DNA of 53,979 bases from Bradyrhizobium acaciae (GTDB lineage Bacteria; Pseudomonadota; Alphaproteobacteria; Rhizobiales; Xanthobacteraceae): the NCBI RefSeq assembly GCF_020889785.1, contig NZ_JACMYK010000038.1, positions 1 through 53,979 on the forward strand, read 5' to 3'. Under the pieces are notes generated by a model. The model made no database searches. It was not told the origin of the DNA and saw only the letters and a program-made list of their open reading frames with translations. Numbering within the stretch: the stretch's first letter is position 1; each line of letters begins with the position of its first letter. Below are positions 1 through 7,839 of the stretch, piece by piece. A program made the translations under genes and the position numbers.

Positions 1-118
1 GTCCCGGCCTTCGCCGGGACCCATAACCCAAATGCTGCTTGTTGCGCGATGTTGGAACGACGTTCCCGTTCACAATATCCGCCGCGGCGTATGGGTCCCG
101 GCCTTCGCCGGGACGACG
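1..118. repeat. Intergenic palindromic repeat, family B (GGTCCCGGC..GCCGGGAC type)
   Basis: Two copies of the short hairpin GTCCCGGCCTTCGCCGGGAC lie at 1-20 and about 95-114, facing each other across a less conserved centre, with ACCCATA and TATGGGT just inside. The same architecture recurs at 6713, 29266, 38693, 39897 and 41580. The left end is cut by the window edge. It lies downstream of the glutamine-synthetase-like gene and may also act as an mRNA 3' structure. Confidence 0.8.
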
Positions 119-127
119 AAAAGGCAA

Positions 128-1564
128 TCAAAACATCTCGAAATATTCGCGGTGCTCCCAGTCCGACACCTCGGCCTGGAAGCGCTCGATCTCCGCGTTC
201 TTGATGAAGACGTAGTAGTCGACGAACTCGGCCCCCAGCGCCTGACGGAAGAACGGGTCGTCGTTGAGCGCGAACACCGCTTCGCGCAGCGATTTCGGCA
301 GCAGCGCGGCCTTGGTCTCGTAGGGCGTGTCGGCGGACGGGCCGGGATCGAGCTTGCGATCGACGCCGTCGAGGCCGGAGAGAATTTGCGAAGCCATGTA
401 GAGATAGGGATTGGCGGCGGGCTCGCCGATCCGGTTCTCCAGCCGCGTCGCCGGATCGCCCGCGCCGCCGAGCACCCGGATCATCACGCCGCGGTTGTCG
501 CGGCCCCAGATCGCGCGATCCGGCGCCAGCGAATAGGAACGGTAGCGTTTGTAGCCGTTGATGGTCGGCGTCGTGAACACGGTCGAGGCCCGCGCGTGCT
601 CGATCAGGCCGGCGAGCCAGGCGCGTCCGAGCGGGCTCAACGGCTCGCCAGTCTCCTTCGCCATGAACACGTTCTCGCCGCCCGTGCGCGACACCAGCGA
701 CTGATGCAGGTGCCAGCCCGAGGCGAAGATGTTCGGCAGTTTCGGCCGGCACATGAAGGTCGCGTGATAGCTGTGGCGGCGCGCGATCTGCTTCACCGCC
801 GAACGGAACAGCACCATGATGTCGGCCGGCGCAAGCCCTGTGGTCGGTGCGAAGGTGAACTCGCACTGGCTCGGGCCGAACTCGACCTCGACCGTGCGCA
901 AGGGCAGGCCGAGCGCGATGATGTCGCGGCGGATGATCTCGAGCGCCGGCTCCATCTGGTCGTAGCGCTGTTCGGTGAGGTACTGATAGCCGTGCGACAG
1001 CAGGCTGACCGACGGCGGCCGTCCGGGCTGGCCGGCATCCTCCGGCGCCATGTGCGCGTCGTCGAGCTTGAACAGATGGAATTCGACCTCGAGGCCGGCG
1101 ACGAAATCGTAGCCGCGGCTGCCGAGTTGATCGAGCACCTTGCGATAGAGGTTGCGGGTCGCGAACGGCACGGGTCGGCCGTCGCTGAAATAGAGATCGC
1201 AGAGCAGCCAGCCGGTGTTCGGCGCCCAAGGCAGCACGCGGAACGTGGTGGGGTCGGCGACCATCAGCACGTCGGCCGCGCCCTCCATCTCCTTCATGCC
1301 GAAGCCGCCGCCTGATGTGAACACCGGAAACACCGTCTTGTGCGAGGTGTCCTTGGCGAGCATCGTGGTGGTGATCGAGCAGCCGCCCTCCAGCGAGCGC
1401 ACGGCCTCGCTCGCGATCAGCGTCTTGCCGCGCAGGATGCCGTGCTGGTCAGGGAAGGAGAGACGGATGACTTCGAGGTTCTTCTCCTCGACGATGCGGC
1501 GGAGGCGGTTCGCGGCCTCCTTCTGCTCGTCAGACCACAGACCGTGACGCTCGACGAAACTCAA
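128..1564 (-). CDS. Glutamine synthetase family protein (probable gamma-glutamyl ligase)
   Basis: This 478-residue protein has the length and motif order of a type I glutamine synthetase-like ligase. Visible are EVEFHLF in the catalytic domain, EVEFGPSQCEF, the HLHQSL nucleotide/metal motif and the RLENRIGEPAANPYLY arginine-rich block. The family ATP-dependently joins an amine to the gamma-carboxyl of glutamate. The start is a TTG, fixed by GGAGAGG seven bases upstream and the absence of an early Met. It lies about 120 bp downstream of, and co-oriented with, a Rieske oxygenase. That pairing recalls aniline-type pathways where a GS-like enzyme makes a gamma-glutamyl amide before ring oxygenation. 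A role in true ammonium assimilation is unlikely in this context; the amine substrate cannot be read from sequence. Confidence 0.87.
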   Translation of the reverse strand: MSFVERHGLWSDEQKEAANRLRRIVEEKNLEVIRLSFPDQHGILRGKTLIASEAVRSLEGGCSITTTMLAKDTSHKTVFPVFTSGGGFGMKEMEGAADVLMVADPTTFRVLPWAPNTGWLLCDLYFSDGRPVPFATRNLYRKVLDQLGSRGYDFVAGLEVEFHLFKLDDAHMAPEDAGQPGRPPSVSLLSHGYQYLTEQRYDQMEPALEIIRRDIIALGLPLRTVEVEFGPSQCEFTFAPTTGLAPADIMVLFRSAVKQIARRHSYHATFMCRPKLPNIFASGWHLHQSLVSRTGGENVFMAKETGEPLSPLGRAWLAGLIEHARASTVFTTPTINGYKRYRSYSLAPDRAIWGRDNRGVMIRVLGGAGDPATRLENRIGEPAANPYLYMASQILSGLDGVDRKLDPGPSADTPYETKAALLPKSLREAVFALNDDPFFRQALGAEFVDYYVFIKNAEIERFQAEVSDWEHREYFEMF

Positions 1565-1583
1565 GGTGTCACCTCTCCAAAGG

Positions 1584-1670
1584 CGTCATTGCGAGCGAAG
1601 CGAAGCAATCCATCGAGCCGCATGTGCGGATGTATGGATTGCTTCGTTGCTTCGCTCCTCGCAATGACGG
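1584..1670. repeat. Intergenic palindromic repeat, family A (GTCATTGCGAGCGAAGC type)
   Basis: Inverted arms run from CGTCATTGCGAGCGAAGCG to CGCTCCTCGCAATGACGG, with GCAATCCAT / ATGGATTGC inside each arm. A second copy lies at 3954-4070. It fills the gap between the Rieske and GS-like genes, so it would be transcribed between two co-directional genes and could fold in the message. Confidence 0.85.
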
Positions 1671-1687
1671 CAGGTGTTGAGTACATA

Positions 1688-3046
1688 CTACTCCGCCGCC
1701 GTCAGATGATGCACCTTGCCGGCGATCTCGCGCGGCACGGGAGCAGCCCAGGGTGCGCCGCGGCGGCGCTTGACGTCGACCTCCATCCAGTAGAGCTCCC
1801 AGCCCAGCGTCGGCCCGATGCCGTCCATCGTGGCCGGGCCCTGGATGCTGCGCGCGGAGGCTTCGTCGAGGAACAGCATCGGCTTTTCGCCACTGCCGAC
1901 CTTCTCGATCTCCTGCCGCAGCAGACGGCGATACTGCACGATCGCCTTGTCGCTCTGGCCGAGATGCTCGTTGGTGCGGTCCTGGATCGCCCCCATCGAT
2001 TCCACCGCCCACTGGTCGTGGACGTTGATATCGGTGCCCATGCCGGTATAGGTCTCGGTCGCCTGCTCGTGCGGATCGAAGCCGTAATCGTTGCTGCGGT
2101 TCTTGCGCGACTTGTAGTCCGGCAGCGTATAGAGCTCGAGCCGCTGGTCGCGCATCTTCTGCTTGTCGACCGGTGCGGCGTAGCTGGTGAAGATCGCGTA
2201 CCAGTAGCAGTTCTCGTCATCGACCGGCACGTGCCACTGCGTGATCGTCATCTCGGTCGACATCGGAATCACGAAGCCGTGCGGGAACAGCTGGTTGGTG
2301 ACGCGCACATGGGTGCGCTCATCGTCGAGCTCGCGCAGCGCGATCAGCCGCAGGCCGTATTCGGTGTGCTCGACATTGATGATCGGGCGATCATATTCGC
2401 GCAGGATCTTGGTCATCGGCATGTCGCTGCCGGCGGAGGCACCGCGGAATTGCTTGCCGTAGGCAGCTGACGTGTCCTCATCCTCGAAGAAGCGATGCAG
2501 GAAGGAGGCGTGCGCCGGATCGATGCCGACTTCGAGCGCCTGCAGCCAGTTGCAGTTCATGTGACCCTTGAACGCGAACGTGTGGCTGCCGGGAGCGACG
2601 AAGCAGTCGAGCTCCGGAAATGCCGGCGGGGTGCCTTCGCCGAGATAAGCCCAAAGGATGCCGCTCTTCTCGACGACGGGATAAGAGCGCTGCTTGATGC
2701 CCTTGCACAGCTGCGAACCGGCAGGCTCCGCCGGCGTCTCGATGCACTGGCCTGATGTGTCGAATAGCCAGCCATGGAAGGCACAGCGCAGCCCGCCATT
2801 TTCGAGCCGGCCGAAGGCGAGGTCGGCGCCGCGATGCGCGCAGTGGCGATCGATCAGGCCGTAGCTGCCGTCCTCGCCGCGAAACAGCACCAGGTTTTCG
2901 CCGAGCAGCCGCACCGGCCGCACCGGGCGCGGCCCTTCCAGTTCGTCGACCAGCGCCGCCGGCTGCCAGTACATCCGCATCAGTCTGCCGCAGGGGTCCT
3001 TGCGGCTGGTGCGGGTGATCAGATCGTTCGCTTCCTGGCTCATCAT
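1688..3046 (-). CDS. Rieske [2Fe-2S] aromatic ring-hydroxylating oxygenase, alpha subunit
   Basis: A 452-residue terminal oxygenase. The Rieske cluster ligands are C69-x-H71 (CAHRGADL) and C88-x2-H91 (CAFHGWLF). The mononuclear iron site is DPAHASFLH (D176, H179, H184), the D-x2-H-x4-H pattern of ring-hydroxylating oxygenases. Size and motif spacing resemble the phthalate-dioxygenase/VanA-like alpha-only group, which needs a separate reductase; none is encoded nearby. GGGAGAC lies eight bases before the ATGATG start. It probably forms an operon with the downstream GS-like gene and is divergent from an IclR regulator. It likely hydroxylates or demethylates an aromatic or N-substituted compound; the substrate is not predictable from sequence alone. 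Confidence 0.9.
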   Translation of the reverse strand: MMSQEANDLITRTSRKDPCGRLMRMYWQPAALVDELEGPRPVRPVRLLGENLVLFRGEDGSYGLIDRHCAHRGADLAFGRLENGGLRCAFHGWLFDTSGQCIETPAEPAGSQLCKGIKQRSYPVVEKSGILWAYLGEGTPPAFPELDCFVAPGSHTFAFKGHMNCNWLQALEVGIDPAHASFLHRFFEDEDTSAAYGKQFRGASAGSDMPMTKILREYDRPIINVEHTEYGLRLIALRELDDERTHVRVTNQLFPHGFVIPMSTEMTITQWHVPVDDENCYWYAIFTSYAAPVDKQKMRDQRLELYTLPDYKSRKNRSNDYGFDPHEQATETYTGMGTDINVHDQWAVESMGAIQDRTNEHLGQSDKAIVQYRRLLRQEIEKVGSGEKPMLFLDEASARSIQGPATMDGIGPTLGWELYWMEVDVKRRRGAPWAAPVPREIAGKVHHLTAAE

Positions 3047-3072
3047 GGCGGCGTCTCCCGAATTTGGATTTG

Positions 3073-3097
3073 TTCGCCTATTGAACGAATGTGCGAA
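3073..3097. promoter_or_regulatory. Candidate IclR operator in divergent promoter region
   Basis: An imperfect inverted repeat, TTCGCCTATT then GAACG then AATGTGCGAA, has 8 of 10 arm positions matching. It lies in the 112-bp gap between the divergent Rieske gene and the IclR regulator, where an IclR-family protein would be expected to bind its own and the catabolic promoter. Confidence 0.5.
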
Positions 3098-3158
3098 TTA
3101 TGCCATGTTTAGATTGGACAGCAAGCGCAATTTTCGAACCGTTCAAACCGCAAATCCC

Positions 3159-3950
3159 ATGCCCATGCCCAAGCTTAAGCGGACCGACCAGGACGAGCGC
3201 GCCACCGATTTCGTCGAGGCGCTCGATCGCGGCCTGCGCCTGTTGCAGGTGTTCGGCACCGTTACCGGCCCTGCGACCTTGAGCGATCTGGCGCGCGCCG
3301 CCGATCTGCCGCGCGCCACCGCGCGCCGCATCCTGTTCACGCTGGCGCATGGCGGTTTCGTTGCGACCGACGGCAAGCTGTTCACGCTGACCCCGCATGT
3401 GCTGACGCTCGCGGGCTCGTTCCTGCAATCCAACCAGGTGGTGACGGTGCTGCAGCCGGTGCTCGATCGCATCGCGACCGCGGCACAGGAGATCGCCTCG
3501 CTCGCGCTGCTCGACGGCGACGATGTCGTGTTCGTCGCGCGTTCGAGTCCGACGCGGGTGTTCTCCGCAGGCCTCGACATCGGCTACCGGCTGCCGGCGT
3601 TCTGCACCTCGGTCGGCCGCGCGATGCTCGGCCGGCTCGATGATGCCGAGCTCGCGGTGCGGCTCAAGGCGATGCGCCGCGAGCCGGTGACGCTGCAAAC
3701 CGTCACCGATCCGAAGAAACTGCTCGCCACCATCATCGCCGATCGCGCGCAGGGCTACTCACTGGTCGACCGCGAGGCCGAGCCGCATTTCCGCTCGATC
3801 TCGGTGCCGGTGCACCGCTACGACGGCACCATCGTCGCCGCCATCAACATGGGCGCGCATGTCGATCGCGTGCCGATGCAGGAATTGATCGATCGTTTCC
3901 TGCCGCTACTGCGCGAAGGGGCCGAGGATGTGAAGAGCAGGCTCTTGTAA
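3159..3950 (+). CDS. IclR-family transcriptional regulator (PcaR/PobR-like)
   Basis: The 263-residue protein has an N-terminal winged helix (EALDRGLRLLQVFG, then LSDLARAADLPRATARRIL) and a C-terminal effector domain ending in INMGAHVDRVPMQELIDRFL. This is the IclR layout, closest in feel to the PcaR/PobR group that senses aromatic acids. The frame is open upstream, but the Met at 3159 gives the usual short N-terminus; a start at 3165 is also possible. Being divergent from the Rieske/GS pair, it most likely controls that pair in response to the substrate or an aromatic breakdown product. The ligand is unknown. Confidence 0.88.
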   Translation: MPMPKLKRTDQDERATDFVEALDRGLRLLQVFGTVTGPATLSDLARAADLPRATARRILFTLAHGGFVATDGKLFTLTPHVLTLAGSFLQSNQVVTVLQPVLDRIATAAQEIASLALLDGDDVVFVARSSPTRVFSAGLDIGYRLPAFCTSVGRAMLGRLDDAELAVRLKAMRREPVTLQTVTDPKKLLATIIADRAQGYSLVDREAEPHFRSISVPVHRYDGTIVAAINMGAHVDRVPMQELIDRFLPLLREGAEDVKSRLL

Positions 3951-3953
3951 TTT

Positions 3954-4070
3954 CGTCATTGCGAGGAGCTCGCGACAAAATTGCAAAGCAATTTTGCGCT
4001 GAAGCGACGAAGCAATCCATGCATCGGCACACGCGGAAGGATGGATTGCTTCGCTTCGCTCGCAATGACG
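3954..4070. repeat. Intergenic palindromic repeat, family A, longer copy
   Basis: The arms are CGTCATTGCGAGGAGC and GCTTCGCTCGCAATGACG, with an additional inner pair CAAAATTGC / GCAATTTTG. It sits between two convergent genes (IclR regulator and boxR), a typical place for a bidirectional terminator, although no clear T-tract is present. Confidence 0.82.
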
Positions 4071-4090
4071 GGGTGGTCTGTGCTATAAGA

Positions 4091-4999
4091 CTACAGCGCC
4101 ACGCTGCGCAGCCCGAAGCTGCGCGCCTCGTTCTGCAGCACCGGCCGCACCGAGTCGATCAACCGCGCGGCGGCAGCATCGACCGAGAGCCCGGCGGTGT
4201 CGACCACCGCGGATGCGCGGGCGTAAAGCGGTTCGCGGCTGACCAGGATGTTGCGCAATTCCGCCATCGCCGAGCGGTCGTCGGCCATCGGGCGCAGGTC
4301 GCCCTGGCGGCGGACACGGGCCATGTGCTCTTCCGGCTCGGCCTTCAGCCAGATCGTGTAGAACGACGACAGGATCAAATCGAAGGTCAGCGCCTCGGAG
4401 ACGATGCCGCCGCCGGTCGCCAGCACCATCAATTCCTTGCGCGCCAGAAGCTGCGTCAGCGCGGCCTGCTCCATGCGGCGAAAGCCTTCCTGGCCGTACA
4501 GCGCGATGATCTCGGCAACCGAGAGGCCGTTCTGCGCCTCGATCTCCTTGTTGAGCTCGACGAAGCTCCAGCCGATCTTCTTCGCCAGCATGCGGCCGAG
4601 CGTGGTCTTGCCGGCGCCGCGGAGGCCGATCAGCGCAATGCCGGAGAACGAGGCGCGGCGTGGCGCCAGCGGGCTGCTGCCGGCGAGCATGTCCTTGGCC
4701 TGTGCGATCTGGTTCGGCGAAGCTTTCCGCAGGAGATCGCGGATCACGGCCCAGTCCGGCACGGGCTCGTTCGAGGGGATCAGGTCTTCGAGGTGCGCGC
4801 CCATCGCGCCTGCGACACGGCGCAGCAGCACGATCGAGACATTGCCTTTGCCGCTCTCGAGCTGGGCGATGTAGCGTTCGGAAATGCCGGAGACCTTGGC
4901 GAGCACCTTGCGCGACATGCCGCGCAGGGCGCGCATGGTGCGCACACGCTGGCCGAGCTGTTCGAGGAAGTCGGTCTCCGGATCGTTGGCTGCGGTCAT
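4091..4999 (-). CDS. boxR: BoxR-type regulator: XRE HTH fused to shikimate-kinase-like domain
   Basis: The 302-residue protein combines an XRE/Cro helix-turn-helix (about residues 14-72, RGMSRKVLAKVSGISERYIA) with a C-terminal shikimate-kinase-like P-loop domain (GLRGAGKT at 125-132, later LATGGGIV). This fusion defines BzdR/BoxR, repressors of benzoate degradation that respond to benzoyl-CoA through the kinase-like domain. The ATG at 4997-4999 was chosen because the HTH begins shortly after; the frame stays open upstream across the divergent ligase gene, which is a shadow. Its placement next to benzoate-CoA ligase, boxC and boxB supports the assignment. It probably represses the ligase and boxCB promoters until benzoyl-CoA accumulates. 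Confidence 0.92.
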   Translation of the reverse strand: MTAANDPETDFLEQLGQRVRTMRALRGMSRKVLAKVSGISERYIAQLESGKGNVSIVLLRRVAGAMGAHLEDLIPSNEPVPDWAVIRDLLRKASPNQIAQAKDMLAGSSPLAPRRASFSGIALIGLRGAGKTTLGRMLAKKIGWSFVELNKEIEAQNGLSVAEIIALYGQEGFRRMEQAALTQLLARKELMVLATGGGIVSEALTFDLILSSFYTIWLKAEPEEHMARVRRQGDLRPMADDRSAMAELRNILVSREPLYARASAVVDTAGLSVDAAAARLIDSVRPVLQNEARSFGLRSVAL

Positions 5000-5097
5000 G
5001 ATCCCCGTGCGACGCGCGGTCCTGACTGAATCAGGTCCGATGGTCTGGGAAACATAGTGCCGATAAGGATTGACAGCAAGCCAGCCTAGTGGCTTTG

Positions 5098-5115
5098 TAT
5101 GAATTATAATTCTTA
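5098..5115. promoter_or_regulatory. Palindrome between boxR and benzoate-CoA ligase gene
   Basis: TATGAATTATAATTCTTA matches its own reverse complement at 16 of 18 positions, with a perfect 12-bp core GAATTATAATTC at 5101-5112. It lies 62 bp before the ligase start in an otherwise GC-rich gap, so it could be an operator or include a -10 element. It lacks the TGCA half-sites seen upstream of boxC. Confidence 0.45.
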
Positions 5116-5176
5116 AATTCACAGGAGAGGGAAGCGTGGCGCGTCTGGGTCCCAAGCAAGGTCCGGGGAGCGGGGC

Positions 5177-6709
5177 ATGACTTACAACGCAGTCTCCTGG
5201 CTGCTCGACCGCAACGTCGATCAAGGCCGCGGCGGCAAGGTCGTGTTCGACGATACCGTGTCGCAAATCACCTATGGCCAGTTGCAGCAGCAGACCCGGC
5301 GCGTCGGCAACATGCTGCGCCGTCTCGGCGTCCGCCGCGAGGAGCGGGTCGCCATGATCATGCTGGACACGGTCGATTTCCCGATCGTGTTCCTCGGCGC
5401 GATCCGCGCCGGCGTGGTGCCGGTGCCGCTCAACACGCTGCTGACCGCGGAGCAATACGCCTACATCCTCGGTGATTGCCGCGCGCGGGTGCTGTTCGTC
5501 TCCGAGGCGCTGCTGCCGGTGGTGAAGGACATCATCGCGCGCATGCCCGACCTCGAGCATGTCGTGATCTCCGGCAAGAACGCGCACGGCCACAAGAGGC
5601 TGTCCGACGAGATCGCGCGCGAGAGCGACGTGTTCGCGACCGCGCCGACGCATGCCGACGAGCCGGCGTTCTGGCTCTATTCGTCGGGCTCGACCGGCAT
5701 GCCGAAGGGCGTGCGCCATCTGCATTCCAATCTCGCCGCGACGGCGGAGACCTATGCTAGCCAGGTGCTCGGCATCCGCGAGGATGATGTCGGCCTGTCG
5801 GCGGCAAAGCTGTTCTTCGCCTATGGGCTCGGCAATGCGCTGACCTTCCCGATGTCGGTCGGCGCCACCACGATTCTGAATTCGGAACGTCCGACGCCGG
5901 CGGTGATGTTCGCGCTGATGAACAAATATCATCCCAGCATCTTCTTCGGCGTGCCGACGCTGTTCGCAGCGATGCTGAACGACGAGGCGACGAAGGCGCA
6001 GTCCGGCGGCAATCGCCTGCGGGTCTGCACCTCGGCCGGCGAGGCGCTGCCGGAATCGGTCGGCAATGCCTGGCGCGCGCGGTTCGGCGTCGACATCCTC
6101 GACGGCGTCGGCTCGACCGAGCTGCTGCACATCTTCCTGTCGAACGCGCCCGGCGACATCAAATACGGCTCGTCCGGCCGTCCGGTGCCCGGCTACAAGG
6201 TGCGGCTGGTCAACGAGGCCGGTGCCGAGGTCGCGGACGGCGAGGTCGGTGAACTGCTGGTCGATGCGCCCTCGGCCGGCGAGAGCTACTGGAATCAGCG
6301 CGCCAAGAGCCGCGCCACCTTCGAGGGCGCCTGGACCCGCACCGGCGACAAGTACACGCGCGATGCCGACGGCCGCTACACCTTCTGCGGCCGCGCCGAC
6401 GACATGTTCAAGGTTTCCGGCATCTGGGTGTCGCCGTTCGAGGTCGAGAGCGCGCTGATCACGCATCCCGCGGTGCTCGAAGCCGCCGTCGTGCCGGAGG
6501 CCGATCCGGAAGGACTGCTCAAGCCGAAGGCCTATGTGGTGCTGCGCCCCGAGAGCTCGGCCGAAGGTTTGCACGAGGCGTTGAAGGAGCACGTCAAGCA
6601 GAAGATCGGCCCGTGGAAATATCCGCGCTGGATCGACGTGGTCGACAATCTGCCGAAGACGGCGACCGGCAAGATCCAGCGGTTCAAATTGCGTGACGGC
6701 TCGCAATAG
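5177..6709 (+). CDS. bclA: Benzoate-CoA ligase
   Basis: A 510-residue ANL-superfamily acyl-CoA ligase that makes benzoyl-CoA from benzoate, ATP and CoA in the cytoplasm, the first step of both box and anaerobic benzoate routes. The phosphate-binding motif SSGSTGMPKG is at about 169-178 and the C-terminal adenylation lysine is K499 in PKTATGKIQRF. Length and the GVGSTELLHIFLSN segment fit benzoate-CoA ligases (BclA/BadA). It is divergent from boxR and upstream of a hydrolase and boxC. A GGGGAGCGGGGC stretch precedes the ATG. A related substrate such as 2-aminobenzoate or a fluorobenzoate cannot be excluded. Confidence 0.92.
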   Translation: MTYNAVSWLLDRNVDQGRGGKVVFDDTVSQITYGQLQQQTRRVGNMLRRLGVRREERVAMIMLDTVDFPIVFLGAIRAGVVPVPLNTLLTAEQYAYILGDCRARVLFVSEALLPVVKDIIARMPDLEHVVISGKNAHGHKRLSDEIARESDVFATAPTHADEPAFWLYSSGSTGMPKGVRHLHSNLAATAETYASQVLGIREDDVGLSAAKLFFAYGLGNALTFPMSVGATTILNSERPTPAVMFALMNKYHPSIFFGVPTLFAAMLNDEATKAQSGGNRLRVCTSAGEALPESVGNAWRARFGVDILDGVGSTELLHIFLSNAPGDIKYGSSGRPVPGYKVRLVNEAGAEVADGEVGELLVDAPSAGESYWNQRAKSRATFEGAWTRTGDKYTRDADGRYTFCGRADDMFKVSGIWVSPFEVESALITHPAVLEAAVVPEADPEGLLKPKAYVVLRPESSAEGLHEALKEHVKQKIGPWKYPRWIDVVDNLPKTATGKIQRFKLRDGSQ

Positions 6710-6712
6710 CGC

Positions 6713-6835
6713 CGTCGTCCCGGCGAAAGCCGGGACCCATACGCCGCGGCCTTTGTTCTAAGAGATACTGTTCGACGGCTTTTGCGCAACAACTGAAGCC
6801 TGTGGGTATGGGTCCCGGCTTTCGCCGGGACGACG
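6713..6835. repeat. Intergenic palindromic repeat, family B
   Basis: GTCGTCCCGGCGAAAGCCGGG at the left and CCCGGCTTTCGCCGGGACGAC at the right face each other around a variable centre, with ACCCATA / TATGGGT inside. It fills the gap between the ligase and hydrolase genes and would be transcribed with them. Confidence 0.85.
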
Positions 6836-6853
6836 AGTGAGGACGGTGCGACC

Positions 6854-7663
6854 ATGACGAACTTGAATCCCACAGGCTTCCTCGCCATCGACGGCGCCGA
6901 TCTCGAATACCGCATGATCGGGCCGTCGCCCGAGACGGCGCCGACGCTCGTGATGCTGCATGAAGGCCTCGGCTGCGCCGGGCTGTGGGGCGATTTCCCC
7001 GAGAAGCTGCAGGCCGCGACCGGCGCCGGCGTGTTCGCCTATTCGCGCGCGGGCTATGGCGCCTCGTCGCCGGCAAAACTGCCGCGGCCGGTCGACTACA
7101 TGCATCGCGAGGCGCTCGACGTGCTGCCGAAGCTGCTCGACCGGATCGGCTTCCGCCGCGGTCTTTTGGTCGGTCATTCCGACGGCGCGTCGATCGCGGC
7201 GATCTATGCCGGCGCGCATCAGGATCATCGCCTGCAAGGTCTCGCGCTGCTCGCGCCGCATTTCATCGTCGAGGACATCTCGGTGCAGTCGATCGCCGAG
7301 ATCAAGACGGCGTATGAGACCACCAATCTCAGGGAGAAGCTGGCGCGCTGGCACAAGGATGTCGACAACGCCTTCCGCGGCTGGAACGACGCCTGGCTCG
7401 ATCCGGCATTCCGCGACTGGGATATCTCTGACTATCTAGCCTATATCCGCGTGCCCGTGCTGATCGTGCAGGGCGCCGACGATCAATACGGCACGATGCG
7501 CCAGGTCGAGATCGCCCAGGACGAATGCTACTGCCCGGTCGACGTCGCCGCGATCGCCGGCGCCGGCCACTCGCCGCACCGCGAGGCATCAGCGGTGACG
7601 CTGGAGGCAGTCACCGAATTCGCGAGGGCAGCGCTGCGCGACGACCCGGCGCTGGCCGCCTGA
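6854..7663 (+). CDS. Alpha/beta hydrolase in the box cluster
   Basis: The 269-residue protein has the alpha/beta-hydrolase fold signatures: HEGLGCAGLW oxyanion region, nucleophile elbow GHSDGAS, a later acid in VQGADDQYG and the catalytic histidine in GAGHSPHR. Its place between benzoate-CoA ligase and boxC suggests a role in benzoate catabolism, either as a thioesterase that rescues CoA from dead-end thioesters or as a lactone/enol hydrolase in lower steps. Hydrolases of this kind recur in box clusters. GAGGAC lies shortly before the ATG. The substrate is not known; 3-oxoadipate enol-lactonase or a non-specific esterase are alternatives. Confidence 0.8.
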   Translation: MTNLNPTGFLAIDGADLEYRMIGPSPETAPTLVMLHEGLGCAGLWGDFPEKLQAATGAGVFAYSRAGYGASSPAKLPRPVDYMHREALDVLPKLLDRIGFRRGLLVGHSDGASIAAIYAGAHQDHRLQGLALLAPHFIVEDISVQSIAEIKTAYETTNLREKLARWHKDVDNAFRGWNDAWLDPAFRDWDISDYLAYIRVPVLIVQGADDQYGTMRQVEIAQDECYCPVDVAAIAGAGHSPHREASAVTLEAVTEFARAALRDDPALAA

Positions 7664-7724
7664 CATTTCCTGCCGGTACCAGGTCATTGGCCCGGCAAGC
7701 GATTTTCCCGAACATGAAGCAAAG

Positions 7725-7738
7725 TGCATGTTTTTGCA
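7725..7738. promoter_or_regulatory. TGCA-N6-TGCA box, upstream copy (candidate BoxR site)
   Basis: TGCATGTTTTTGCA contains two TGCA half-sites six bases apart. TGCA-based operators are described for BzdR/BoxR-type benzoate regulators. It lies 102 bp before boxC and exactly 40 bp upstream of a second identical arrangement. Confidence 0.62.
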
Positions 7739-7764
7739 TTTTGAACTGGACCAGATCGAAAACA

Positions 7765-7778
7765 TGCATTATTGTGCA
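7765..7778. promoter_or_regulatory. TGCA-N6-TGCA box, downstream copy (candidate BoxR site)
   Basis: TGCATTATTGTGCA is the second TGCA-N6-TGCA unit before boxC. All four TGCA half-sites (7725, 7735, 7765, 7775) are at multiples of ten bases, so they face the same side of the helix. The box lies 61 bp before the boxC start, close to where the promoter should be. Confidence 0.62.
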
Positions 7779-7839
7779 TGAATACGTCGACGACGAACCT
7801 TCAAGCGAACAACAGCAAGACAACAGATAAGGGTGGCCC

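Noticed and set aside
4091..6706. Very long minus-strand open frame that joins boxR to an 871-codon protein
   Set aside because: Everything upstream of the ATG at 4999 lies antisense to benzoate-CoA ligase and is arginine/histidine-rich shadow sequence typical of high-GC DNA.
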